Assembly: GCA_037903475.1 (NCBI GenBank)
Contig: JBAJFG010000041.1
Coordinates: 744,001-808,000, forward strand
Direction of reading: 5' to 3'
DNA length: 64,000 nucleotides
From: Ancylostoma caninum
Taxonomy: Eukaryota > Nematoda > Chromadorea > Rhabditida > Ancylostomatidae
Below the pieces are notes generated by a model. It was not told the DNA's origin, did no database searches, and was given only the letters and a program-made list of their open reading frames with translations. Made by a program: the position numbers and the translations under genes. Shown here one piece after another: positions 17,340 through 28,284 of this stretch; within the stretch, counting starts at the first letter, position 1; the number at the start of each line of letters is the position of its first letter.

Positions 17340-17515
17340 GAGGTGATGCGGGGGTGGAGAGAGGAGGGGGTGGCTGGGGTGGTTGTGTGGGTGGGTGGGC
17401 AAGCAAGTTGTTCACGAGAGTCCTGCGTCTCATGGTAGTGAGGTGGAGGTATGGTGGGTGGGTGGGTGGGTGGGTGGGAGGGAGGGTGGAAGGGAGGGAG
17501 GGAGAAAGCTGTTAA
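17340..17515 (+). repeat. G-rich low-complexity tract with GGTGG/GGGT runs
   Basis: A purine-rich, G-rich stretch ending in (GGGT)n and GGGAGGG runs around 17455-17505. It has several closely spaced G-triplets capable of forming G-quadruplexes. It is part of the block 17165-18290 that is absent from the other segmental copy. Confidence 0.85.
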
Positions 17516-18860
17516 TAAAACTTATGAGTCTCGCGGTAAAACTGTGGGGTAGTTGAGTAAGAGTATGCTTTCCAATATCAGTGAGGGTGTACTTTCCTGG
17601 AAGTCCTCAGGTTTCGCTTGACAATGATCTTGATGAACCCATGCATTGTCTCTGAATTACGGATTGTTTTGCCTTCTCACCTCATTTTTTGAATCTCTTC
17701 CAAATTAAGTTACCTTTCGATGTTTCTCCATCATTCATTGTTGTTTCACTTTATTCACAACATTCACAGATATACCCTTATGCTTCGCTGAAGTTTTTGT
17801 TCTTTGTAATAAATACTTTGTTTGCCCACTTTTTCGATTACATAAGTATGGAATAAACTTTTCATAAACAGACGAAATCAGTCAAGAAGTAAGTCAAAAC
17901 ATCGGCCTTCGTGGTTAGGAAAATGGGGAGAATACTGTAATCAAACTGCAAATTCCAAGTCGAACGCAACTGAAGAGCAGGTCAAAAGGAGACTTCAGCC
18001 TACTAACGCAGGTTGAAAGCGCGACAAACGCAGGCAAACAGGACAGGCAGAAGCAGCAGCACGGGCGCGGAGTGCAGCAGCTAGAGCGCCGAGTGCGCAT
18101 ACTCGGGCGAGGACTCCACCCACTTTGGGGATTAAAGCGCAGATGTTAGGCCGCTAGACCTGCGTTCGGTCTCGGCTCTTACCCCACGGATGTCTGAGTA
18201 TAGGGAACTCCAAATGTACGCAGACAAAGGTCGGGACCGCGGCGCGGCTCTCTGGGGCAGAGACACGGGCGCTCTAGATGCTGAGCGCCGGCGTCACTCT
18301 TTTCTGAACCGCTTGTGAAAGAAAAATGTCAAATTGTGCGCACGGCACATTGAGGTTGACCCGCGCGGAGCGGATGGCTTTTTACAGGAGCTGAGGTAGC
18401 ATGCTAAACTAGGTCTGTAGGAGTGGTCTAGAGTGGCTGAACCCACAAAAGGATCTTTATTACAAAACCTTCTCAATTAAACTGCAAAGATGTCGAGATA
18501 TTATCTCTATTCGCCGATATTATGTTGAATATAAATACTATAGCTGCGAAAAGTTCGATTATGGTGAAGATCCCACCAAATTATGCTGGTACCTTTATCT
18601 TGCCTAGTGAGTCGCACTGTTTACCAAAATGATAGTTTCCAAGCTTCTCTGGAAATAAGCTTGGAACAAAAGTTCGAAAGGTGGTACTTCAATCTATAAT
18701 GTTTTGATTGCCATCGCTCCTAGTTATTCATTAAATCCGTGAATTCAATATGAGGAGCCCAATTTGGGAGAAGGAGTCCCTCACATCCCACTACAGAACT
18801 CTTAAAGGCAGTGTGTCACATCGTTTCATGGGTTGTAGATAACAACACACTCTAGACCTT

Positions 18861-19417
18861 TTGGATAGGCCTAGTCCAATGATTTAGGAAAAAACGCATA
18901 AAAGTGGCAAAAACCACGTCTTTGGAGAGACCGAAAGTGCAGTTCACGGACCACTTGGGCGGAGCGGTCCGTGATGTGCTGGCTGCCCGCCAGTGCTGTA
19001 GAGTTGGCCGTCACGTCTTGACGTATTCGATCGATAAGCTCAACGGCTTCACGCATTCGCTTGGCTCGACAAACTGTTTCAAACCCCGTCCCGAAAGACG
19101 TTTAAAAACGGGTTGCATGCTATTTTCGTTAATTTCATGTAAACCACTCGATTCAGCGCATTGAGGAGATTCAGAATTCGCTAGGAACCCGAGCACGAAA
19201 ACAAGGTGAGACCCTGGCTTTAAGCGGTCGAGGCCACTCGTACAGACATATCCCGCGTCTCATATCGAACACTTCAAAACATCCAATCGTTACAGAGCTC
19301 GTGATGGAAATGAAAGCGATAGTCATGTTGAAATAGAAAAAAGAATGGCTAGAGTTTGTTTCAAACATCAGCCAGCACATTGGTAGATTCATTGGCTATT
19401 ATTGTACGTTCCGCTGT
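18861..19417. other. Unassigned region with two minus-strand open stretches
   Basis: The minus strand has two adjoining open stretches in different frames (19196 down to 19011, with RLSGRGLKQFVEPSECVKP, and 19056 down to 18871, with REAVELIDRIRQDVT). They overlap and could be one protein-coding fragment with a frameshift, such as a transposon remnant. No family was recognised. Confidence 0.35.
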
Positions 19418-19565
19418 ATGTTCACATCAGCCCTTAGAGCCACAGCCAAATTGCGGGCCAGGCCTAAGGGTCTGCTCTCACTTATATTTCTGGCAATAGT
19501 TGTGCCTCTAATATTTTACTCAAACGCTGTTTCACTTGGGGATCCATTTTCTCTTTTCAGCACTG
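19418..19565 (+). CDS. Candidate type II membrane-anchor first exon (orphan or copy C exon 1)
   Basis: From ATG to a strong GTATGT donor there are 49 codons plus one nucleotide, exactly the length and phase of exon 1 in GT14 copies B (9802) and D (37520). The peptide has a basic N-terminal tail (RATAKLRARPKG) followed by a hydrophobic span (LLSLIFLAIVVPLIF), consistent with a type II signal anchor. The amino-acid sequence itself is not similar to exon 1 of B or D. It lies about 3.1 kb upstream of exon 3 of copy C, which otherwise lacks a first exon. No matching stem exon 2 was found between them. It could alternatively belong to an unrelated gene. Confidence 0.4.
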
Positions 19566-22500
19566 GTATGTTTTTTTTTTCACTAGTTCAAACACTTTTC
19601 TTTGATTAATCGTTAAATTCTCCAACTAGTGCAAGCACATTGAAAACAAATTACATTCTAATCGAAAAATTTCTAGAATTGCCCAGTGGGCTTTCTTTAA
19701 TTATCCGTTTTCAAAAATGGTCAGACTGCTCTCATTGGTGAGCTGTCCCCACTTCTGGTGCTCATACATAAGCTGTTAGCTTTGCATGCCTAGATGATTA
19801 CGTAGAGCAGAAGCAAGCCTCTTGCTCTTTGAAGAGGTACTTCCTAGTGCGAATGTTGTCGAAGAATATCATGGTCCAGAAGTTTTTTGGCTACGCGAGC
19901 AGCTGGGCTCGTGAAGGTTGGTCGGTTGTTCATCGGGCGTACTCCTAAAAGCTCAGAGCCGGCTACAGGCCATACACTTGCATTTTCATTAATTTCTGTT
20001 TCCTTTCGAAATTTCAGTTAGGGCCTTTTCGCAATGTTTTTTTGTTGCTCAAAATGTGATGTTCTGAAGGTTTGCGAGCATTAACGAGAATTCGCAATAT
20101 ATCAGTACTGGGAGTGGTTAGAGCGATCAAGGCGGTGCTCATATGGCTAAGGGCATGGTTATTTAATTTTCGTGATTTGTGCACATAAAATCATGTAAAA
20201 TAGTGAGAAATTGCTTGGGCATAGAGGTTTTTGGCAATTGGAATAACGAACGATGGAAAGCAAGTTCCAGCCCCAATATCCACAAATAAGTATACGAAGA
20301 CTGGAGAGAAACAAGGCACAATTGGTGTTACGCTTCTGACCAACAATTGATTTGCACCTGTATATTCTGACACATATATGTATAGGCGAAGTTGTAACTC
20401 TGGTCGAAGTTTAGTCCCTCTATGTTCGATTGAAATTTGGAAACATAATGGATACGAAGAGATTTTCACTGGATTGTGAACTGTATTGATTTGAAGCTCA
20501 TCTGAATGGGGCATTTCCGAGTATTTCAGATACACTCTGCGGTTTTGCTTCAGCAAACAATTGATATGCTCTTTACAAGCGGTCGAAGTCATGGGATTGC
20601 ATTCATCATTGAGTTTACCCGTAGTAAGCACGATTACCCCAAAGTTAACCTTCTTTTTGGATTCATCACAAAGTTTACCCCCAAGTCACAGGGTAAGGTA
20701 CGAGGTAATCCATACCCGTCTACAAGATGAAGGTAAACTTCACTACTGAAGATTACCATGTTGAATAATATGACCTGAGGAGATTTGCGCACCCCAGATC
20801 ACATCAGTGGAGCATGCTATATTCTCTGCATCCAGTCTAGACGCTCTCTAACCGAGGTGTTTGCCTCTGTCGGAAAATCAACCCTCCTTGCTTCATCTAG
20901 GTGAGGGTTACTAAAAAAATAACAATTCCATCGATAACTTCCCAATCCGGAAAATTGCTCCAAAAGTTTCTCTAGACTTTTGAAAAGATCCCAATTCCTT
21001 CTCAGTCTCTTCTGCTTCGCAGGATAACAATGCTCCGCTGAGGAATCGACTACCGGATTTTATATGGTGGTTTGGAATAGCAACGACATTTGTTGTACAG
21101 AGCTTACGATGTAGTTAACTCATTGTAGTCCTCTGCGCTGGATCCCTGTAGACTCTCCCCACTTCCACGTACGAGGCCTTGGTCTATCCTCCATCGTGGG
21201 TTAACCCTGAGCCGTTGCGACAAATTTTACCAAAGCCGGAGTTGTCAGGGAGAGTGTGACTAATTGTTCACAGAGTCTCAATGTATTTACTAACCGGACA
21301 GATACTTGATTGTAGAGCGATTTTTAAATCTTTCAAAATATAATATTATACAGTCCAACCAAAATATCTATTCTTGTTCATGTCATCAGTTAATCTATTT
21401 CTAATTGTGCATATTTGGGCAGAATATTGTTGGTGTTCACCTAAAATCAATAATTTTAGGTACATTAGTATGGATCTCTAATGGCATGAATCATACAATA
21501 GATCACATCATTGGGAGACTTAGAGGAGAACGAGATGTTAGTGATGCATCCATCTTTTCCCTGGAATTCTTTTTCCTTCTCATGGAAGACGCTTTCATGC
21601 AGTGATTGGCTCGCTAATGCACTCGAAACTTGAAATTAACATTGTTGAAGAATTGAAAATTAAATTCAGAGTTTTCAAAAGTATCTCAAGCCTTTTCAAC
21701 AAGATATATAAAGGATGACGAAGGTACATACTTTTCTCGCTGTTGTTTTCGGAGCTTTACTGGACCAACAGTGGGACTTCCTTGGCGCCCCTCATCAGTA
21801 GTTACCAAAGGAAAGTTCAAAAGGATAACATAAGGTGTGATGCTACATGACATAAGTATAACCACTTTGTATTAGAGAAAACAGTCATAATATGCCTTGC
21901 CTGTGAAGGAGATGACAGTGACAATTTATTTCTGTCTACACCACTAACAACTCGGTAACTTTTCACGAAATTTTTTCTGTGAAGCCACACGTTCCATCGG
22001 TGGATCGCTCCAATTTCAATTGTTGCCATCAACAGAATTTCCTCCAACTAGCCGATATGTAGAAGTCCCCCTACTATCGATAGGGGTTGTTTTGAATGTT
22101 CAACGACATGGAAAAATCTAAAGTGTTACATCTGAAGTATTAGCGCAGGCCTACTCCAATTACTGTAAATGGAATCTATACAAAATCCAGTTCATCACGA
22201 GTGCATGATCGCATCCAATTAGGCTGCCGGCGTCTTTTGGCGTTACTGTCGGCATTGGCAGGTTAGCCGAAACAACATGGTAACAAATCCTTAGGTAGTG
22301 GAATGACTTCGAATTGATTTGAATCCCCAAAAATTAGTGGTTGAGAAGTTCTCATTTTGCCACTGTTCTATTGAGAATGGATAAAGACAACTGCATACAT
22401 TGTTACGTATTTAGGTGAATCTACTTCCATTTAAGTGTCAGCTATGATGTAAAATAGAGAAACATGTCATCGCGAAACTCACTGCTACTACAACAGCTAA

Positions 22501-22685
22501 TAACGTGATCAATGCTAGCTAATAGACCAAATGAAGAGATGTACATGCAGACTGGTCGCCCACATTTTTCTCGAAGAGCGGAAACCGCCCATGTGAAGTG
22601 CGACAGAGTTCTACGAAATGATGAAGTAATGTGAGAATCTAGTATATTTTCACTGTGACACAGAACTAATTGAAAAGGTTTGAAG
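19566..22685. other. Gap between candidate anchor exon and copy C
   Basis: Apart from the 146-codon minus-strand frame at 20191-20631, no gene, satellite or transposon was recognised in these 3.1 kb. Expected exon 2 (stem) of copy C was sought and not found. Confidence 0.4.
20191..20631 (-). CDS. Unidentified open reading frame, 146 codons
   Basis: Minus-strand frame with Met start and TGA stop in an otherwise gene-poor 3-kb gap. The peptide has six cysteines spread through it and hydrophobic or beta-rich segments (SSYPLCFQISIEH, LRLYIYVSEY, FSPVFVYLFVDIGAG). There is no signal peptide at the N terminus and the frame may extend upstream as an exon. No family was recognised. The length exceeds most chance frames here, but there is no splice or homology support. 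Confidence 0.3.
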   Translation of the reverse strand: MLTTGKLNDECNPMTSTACKEHINCLLKQNRRVYLKYSEMPHSDELQINTVHNPVKISSYPLCFQISIEHRGTKLRPELQLRLYIYVSEYTGANQLLVRSVTPIVPCFSPVFVYLFVDIGAGTCFPSFVIPIAKNLYAQAISHYFT

Positions 22686-23819
22686 GAGTACGTGAAGAAG
22701 ATTAGCAATAACCGCACAACTATGGTCGTTCAAAATGTTAGCATGACATGTGGTGAGTTGCGGAGACGAATTGTTCCTTCGGGGAATCTACGTCCGCTGC
22801 AATTCGGAGTAGCGCACGCTCGAATAGTCTACGAGGTTTGAGGCGAAGATGAACTTTGAAGTTACATTGAGTTAACAGCTGATTGATTAATCTGTAGTAA
22901 TTTCAAATTTTCAGAGCTACGAGTTCATAGAAGACGAACTGAGATCCAGTTACCATGCTCAAAACGTGTTTTGCTATTCAGTGGATAAAAAAGCGAACGA
23001 AAACTTTAACAACCACATAAACGCACTAGCGAAGTGTTTCCCAAATGTTGTTGTTACTAAAGGTTGGTGTGGTATCACTGCTTGCAGTCAATTTTTCAGA
23101 AAGAACGTTTACTCCGAGAGCGACTGTTGTTTGTTATTTCATTGGAAAGCTATTCAAGCAACACAATTAAAGTGACAATAACAGTAATTTTCAAGGTATT
23201 CAAAAAAGTGTTAAAATATGAATGCTTTCAGCACGATTCAATATTGATAGTTCCGGACACTTCATGAATCATGCCCATTATGAATGTTTGAAATTACTCG
23301 TGGACAAACCAGGATGGGGATATGTTCTACTCATGCAGGTTTAGATTGGCCTTATTCCACTCACTGTGGTGTTAGCTTACAAAAAAAAAAACGCTTCAGT
23401 GTCATAGAGGTCTACCGATATTTTTCCTACACTAATTTTTAGTTTAGAACTATGATGTCATGATTAAAACGGTATACGAGACCGTCGACATTCTTGAAAG
23501 GCGCTAACGACGTTCACATTAGGCCCTGTGAGGAAGGACGATGGAACCATTCATTCAAATGGGACGCACGCTCTCTAAGACTTTATCGAGACGGTGAGTG
23601 GTGGGAGCCCAACAGAATCAAGATATACCATATCTATATATAAAACATAGAACCGCTTACGACACTTTTTTTCAAAAATCTGGACAGCGCGCGTGGCGCC
23701 AAATTCAAACGACAGGAATGCATCTGTGAGCAAGATGGTGGAGCAGGGGCCTTGGAAACATGGGAGACCATCCGAATAGGGCGGAGGGCCCAGGACACTA
23801 CTCAGTGGATAGTATCGAT

Positions 23820-24450
23820 ACGGATATCGATTTATCGATCGATTTTATCGATTTTTCTTAGTTCAGCTCCAATCCAAATCGAAACGGGCATACTGGGGTA
23901 GTCCACCACCCTGATCACGAATCTGAGGGCCTCCTTGCACCGCGGGGTTATTGATTTATTGATTTTATTGATTTTTCACAATTTGTGCTGCAAGTTTAGC
24001 GAAACCGTACCTACAGTGGTTTTTCACCATGCTGATCACAAATCTCAAGGCCACTTTGCACTGCGGGTTACTGATTTATTGATTTTATTGATTTTTAGCA
24101 ATTTGTGCTGCAAGTTTAGCGAAACCGTACCTACAGTGGTTTTTCACCACGCTGATCATGAATCTGAGGGCCACTTTGCACCGCCGGTTATTGATTTATT
24201 GATTTTATTGATTTTTAGCAATTTGTTCTGCAAGTTTAGCGGAACCGTACCTACAGTGGTTTTTCACCACGCTGATCACGAATCTGAGGGCCACTTTGCA
24301 CCGCGGGGTTATTGGTTTATTGATTTTATTGATTTTTAGCAATTTGTTCTGCAAGTTTAGCGGAACCGTACTCACAGGGGTTTTTCACCACGCTGATCAC
24401 GAATCTAACAGCCACCATACGCCGAGTTGTTATTGATTTATTGATTTTCC
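23820..24450. repeat. 120-bp tandem satellite in intron 6 of copy C
   Basis: About five units with a 120-bp period, each containing TTGATTTATTGATTTTATTG, a GCAAGTTTAGCG segment, TACAGTGGTTTTTCACCA and CTGATCACGAATCT. The first unit is the most diverged. Open frames reading LLILLIF on the + strand are repeat artefacts. Confidence 0.95.
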
Positions 24451-24719
24451 GCAAGTGGTGCCGCAGGCGTGGCAACTCGCCGTATTTGGGATTGGCTGTA
24501 TATGTGGTGTGTTCCAATGCCCCGGCGTACATATTCTCATTTGTCCATGTGCAGAGGCGAGCAAACAATCGATAAAGTCAATAGGTCGAGATATACTTTC
24601 AAAATAGTTATCATATTTCTGCTGAGTTTATCGGAAAACCTCAGTAGAAATGTCTTAAAGATCACTGGCCTAAGTAACGGAAAACATATAGAATCGATGG
24701 ATAAATAAATAGGTGCACG

Positions 24720-24970
24720 GGTGGAAAATGATTGTTATATTCGAGTTCAGCGTACGGGAGAATCTTAGTATCCTGTAGACATGTGGTCACTGACCCCTGA
24801 GCAAAATTTGTGAAAAATTTGATAAAATGAATAAATCAATATTTGGATACAGAGTGGCCGTTATATTCGTGCTCAGCGTATAGGAAAACTCCAGTAAACA
24901 TATCCTTATCGACCTTTGAGCAAAAACAGCGAAAAAAGAATAAAAACGAAGCACTGCTCCACATCCGGGG
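24720..24970. repeat. Two diverged units related to a dispersed repeat (third at 34720-34830)
   Basis: The motif series TTATATTCG, CAGCGTA, CCTGTAGACAT or CAGTAAACAT, GAGCAAAA, and AAAAT(G/C)(A/G)ATAAATC occurs twice about 125 bp apart and again at 34730-34828. The GATAAAATCAATAAATC part resembles the reverse complement of the start of the 120-bp satellite unit, so these may be isolated relatives of that satellite. Confidence 0.55.
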
Positions 24971-27249
24971 CGCCAAAATTTTTGAGAAATTGTTTTCTCT
25001 GAGCAAGGTGCTGAGCAGGAATTTAGCTGTATGTGCTTTTATTTAGCTGTTATGCTTCAGTAGCTCGACGTTTCGGAGTGAAAGATTGAGTCAGAAAAAC
25101 AGCAGAAGCAAGTTACACAATTGAACAGCAGAGATTGTGGAAGGTGTGAGTACCATGCTGATAACCTACCGATGGAACAAAGGAATAACGTTCGTTGTTA
25201 GAAGCTTATGAACTTGTTTCCGCACTCAATAGTTCTGCAACCCTCCGGGTTCAGCTATGCAAGGATTGTTTCACGTCAAGGACATGATGCAGTAAAACAA
25301 TCAGGACTCACATTCACCATTACAATTGATGCTGTAGGCTTACAAAGGCGTTTCAAAACTCGAAAAACCGATTTGAGATTAGATCGAAAATTGTGTGAGG
25401 CATTGTAAATCTTGTTATGGATGAGCGATGATGGAGAATTATTCTTTTCTTGTGATTTGTAAATGGAACAATAATTCCATGGGTTGGCGGACGGCCTTGA
25501 ATGGTTCTAAGATAATGAAAGGAGTGAAAGTGTATGTACCGTGAGAAAAGAAAAGCGTGGCTCAACGCAGCGGGTGTCTCCGGATACGAGGTAGAAATGC
25601 TGTTAGGCATCGTGTGTTCATTTGGACAGAAAAGATTCTCTCGGATGGGCCAGACCGCAGTTTACAGCTTGAGCAGTAGCCACATGTCAAACTGGTCAAT
25701 GTTGCTGTCATTTAGGGTACGTATTTTGACGTCGCTTGTAATGGGCCCTTCGTACCAATTTTGAATTATCGAAGATCAGGAGGGGCGGTGATGCTAGGGT
25801 TTGAAGACTTAGACCAAATGATTAGGACACGTCAGGTAGAATTTGGAGCTGGAGTACACACACAAGCTGAGGCGAGCTGAAGAAAATAATTTCTTGCGAG
25901 AGGAAAATTTAGGAATTATCGATTGCTTTCTGAAATGCGACTATACTTAAGTTAGCGTTTATATTGATCGAACGCTGAACTTGCGAAATCTTGTGATAGA
26001 ATACTGGCTTCAGACGAGAACGAGATCATCAGATCCCCTCACGAGACGCAACATTTCTGTCTTTCCGTGATTTCCACAACAAGTGGACGGCTTCGATGGT
26101 TAAGGGATTTCTCACAATCTATGTTGAATTAAAACAAATAGTTTACTGAGGCAGATTTTGGTGTTTCAGTGCTGTAGCGACAGGACGGAGTGTACGATTG
26201 GAATGTAGGTTTCGGATTTGGATAGTGGTGTGGGTGAATGAAAGTAGTAGAATTGCCGTCATTAGTGCAAAGCAGGATGAGCCTGAGATGGGATGTGAAC
26301 ATGTAGAAGTGGGCCATGGCAGTATGGTCTGGACAGGAAATGAGCAACGCATTCACTATTTTAAAGAAATGAGCTGTGTACAAAAGTTGTTGTGTACGTC
26401 AGGGAGAATGCCAAGGATAACGTACTCGAAACTGGCCGGTACTTGTTCCCGTTCTATGGAAGAAAGACAAATTCTTTTTTGATTTGTTGGTGTAGCACGG
26501 ACGACTTTCTCGCAGAGATGCGTGGTACTTCAGCTATCCCTTTTGAACTGGGTTCCGAGATGTGCGGGATTCTCCGTTTCCCTATTGTTTTTGATTTGCG
26601 GTTTAATTTTGATGCTCCAGTGGCTGACCAGAAAAAGTGGAAAGCTTTGAGAAGCACGTATATGTTAGAAGCCGATGCTATTATTACTTTGGGTGTTTGG
26701 GCGCATCCGCTTCCAATTATAACATGTACAATTGAATACAGCACCGAACTACTGCTCACATTGAAGTTGTTTCGTCAGCATGCTGATAGAAAGTAGCGGA
26801 GGTGCGCTCCATATAAGTGCTGTCCATTGTCTAATAACGCTCCTATCTGTGAAATGCTTGTTACTCCTAAGCAGTGAAAGGGAGTCCTCCTGGCAGAAGC
26901 TTGGGAGCAATGGTAGTCAATGACGTAGTTGCTCAATCCGAAAGACCACTAACGAATAGTTCTTTCTGGCATGGCATTTATATGCACAAGGCGCAGATCT
27001 CTTGAAAGCCTTGGCCACTTTAATTTGTAAAAATCTATTAAGAAGGAGGTGTCTGAATCAGGGTTTCTGTGAAGTGGATGCTTTTTTCTGATTTCTAATG
27101 CTTAATTAACTTGATTTTCCCATGTAAAGTGGGCGGAAGAAAAGTGTTTCAGAACTGTATGAAATAGTCTGCATAAGGTTCACGGATAAAAAGTAGAAAG
27201 AGCAGCTTAGGAAAAGCGCGCAAACTTATTTTGGCACCCAGTAGTTTTG
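24971..27249. other. Repeat-poor part of intron 6 of copy C
   Basis: Several open stretches of 60-134 codons on both strands were examined. The longest is 26392-26796 on the + strand (134 codons, with PIVFDLRFNFDAPVADQKKW). None shows a known motif, and overlapping minus frames are of similar quality. No confident feature. Confidence 0.3.
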
Positions 27250-28088
27250 ACATGATCCTCAAGTGGCTGCCACATCCACACTTTCTAGCGTCCCGTAGGG
27301 GCGCTAGTCACAAGAAAAGGTGCATTTCCTCAGCATTTTTTTTTGTAAGCACATGATAACATTACTCAGAAAGGCTAGCCACCCAAGCACAATTAAATGC
27401 GTCGCTTACATTTGCGAGAGGTGCTGTGCATGCTTCGTTGTCACGTGCAGCAGTTCACTGGATGGTGAAAATAGCCGATCTAACTGTTCTTCTCGATCAA
27501 TTGAACATTAATGTGAGTACGATTGAGCTAAGTTATACATAGATTCACCATTTCGTTTTCCATTGGAAATGAAGAAATGACATCAGCTCAGATGAAAAAA
27601 AATTAGTTCAAAATTAGGCACACGGAATCGATGAGGTCTTAATACCTACCCTCCAAGTTAGCGAAGTTTTCGATATGCCTGGTCGATTTACGGCGGAATG
27701 CGTAAAGAAAGGACATATAAATGGCTTTGTAACAAGGTATTTCCACTTGTTCAATGTTTAAGGTTTTTCACTCAATCACTTCACTTAAGATCCTCCTCTC
27801 AAATAAAACCGAAATAATAGCAGTTCAAGTTTAGAATAGAACTGTGGGCTGGCGACAAGATGTGTCAATCTAGAAAATTTCGCCATGCTGTTTGCATATA
27901 TGGCATCGAGGACTTCTCTTGGCTGTCTCGACATCCAAAGATAATAGCAAACAAGGCAGGTGTTCCCTAGAGGAAATATGATTATTTCTCTACAGACTGG
28001 ATAATGGAAATGTCAACGTACATTTTATTATTACTAGCGCCCCTTCGGGACGCTAGAAAGTGGGGTGGGGCAGCCACTTGAGGCATGT
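27250..28088. repeat. Inverted repeat pair enclosing exons 7-9 of copy C
   Basis: A sequence of about 57 bp at 27250-27307 (CCTCAAGTGGCTGCC, then CACTTTCTAGCG and a short palindrome) recurs in reverse complement at 28033-28088 with few differences. Each copy contains a small hairpin of the form CTAGCGTCCC-loop-GGGGCGCTAG at its inner end. The 725 bp between the arms hold exons 7, 8 and 9 of copy C and their short introns. This is either one element with terminal inverted repeats that includes the exons, or two separate insertions in opposite orientation. Confidence 0.75.
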
Positions 28089-28284
28089 GCAAAAGCTCCA
28101 CACGTGCAAAATGCTTGGAAAATTAGCAAATGAGCAAAATTAATCATTAACTGATCTCAAATTCAAAAACCTTCTTATAATTTACGTATAAGAGAAGCAG
28201 AACAAATCTTCCAATGGGCCCAAACATGAAGTCCTTCTTATGAGTTCAGTATGCGAATGAGAAGTTCGTTCCCCATCGTATGGC

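Noticed and set aside
27320..27511. Cys-rich open frame (ICERCCACFVVTCSSS)
   Set aside because: It is the wrong frame of exon 7 of copy C. The correct frame reads LTFARGAVHASLSRAAVHWM, matching copies B and D.
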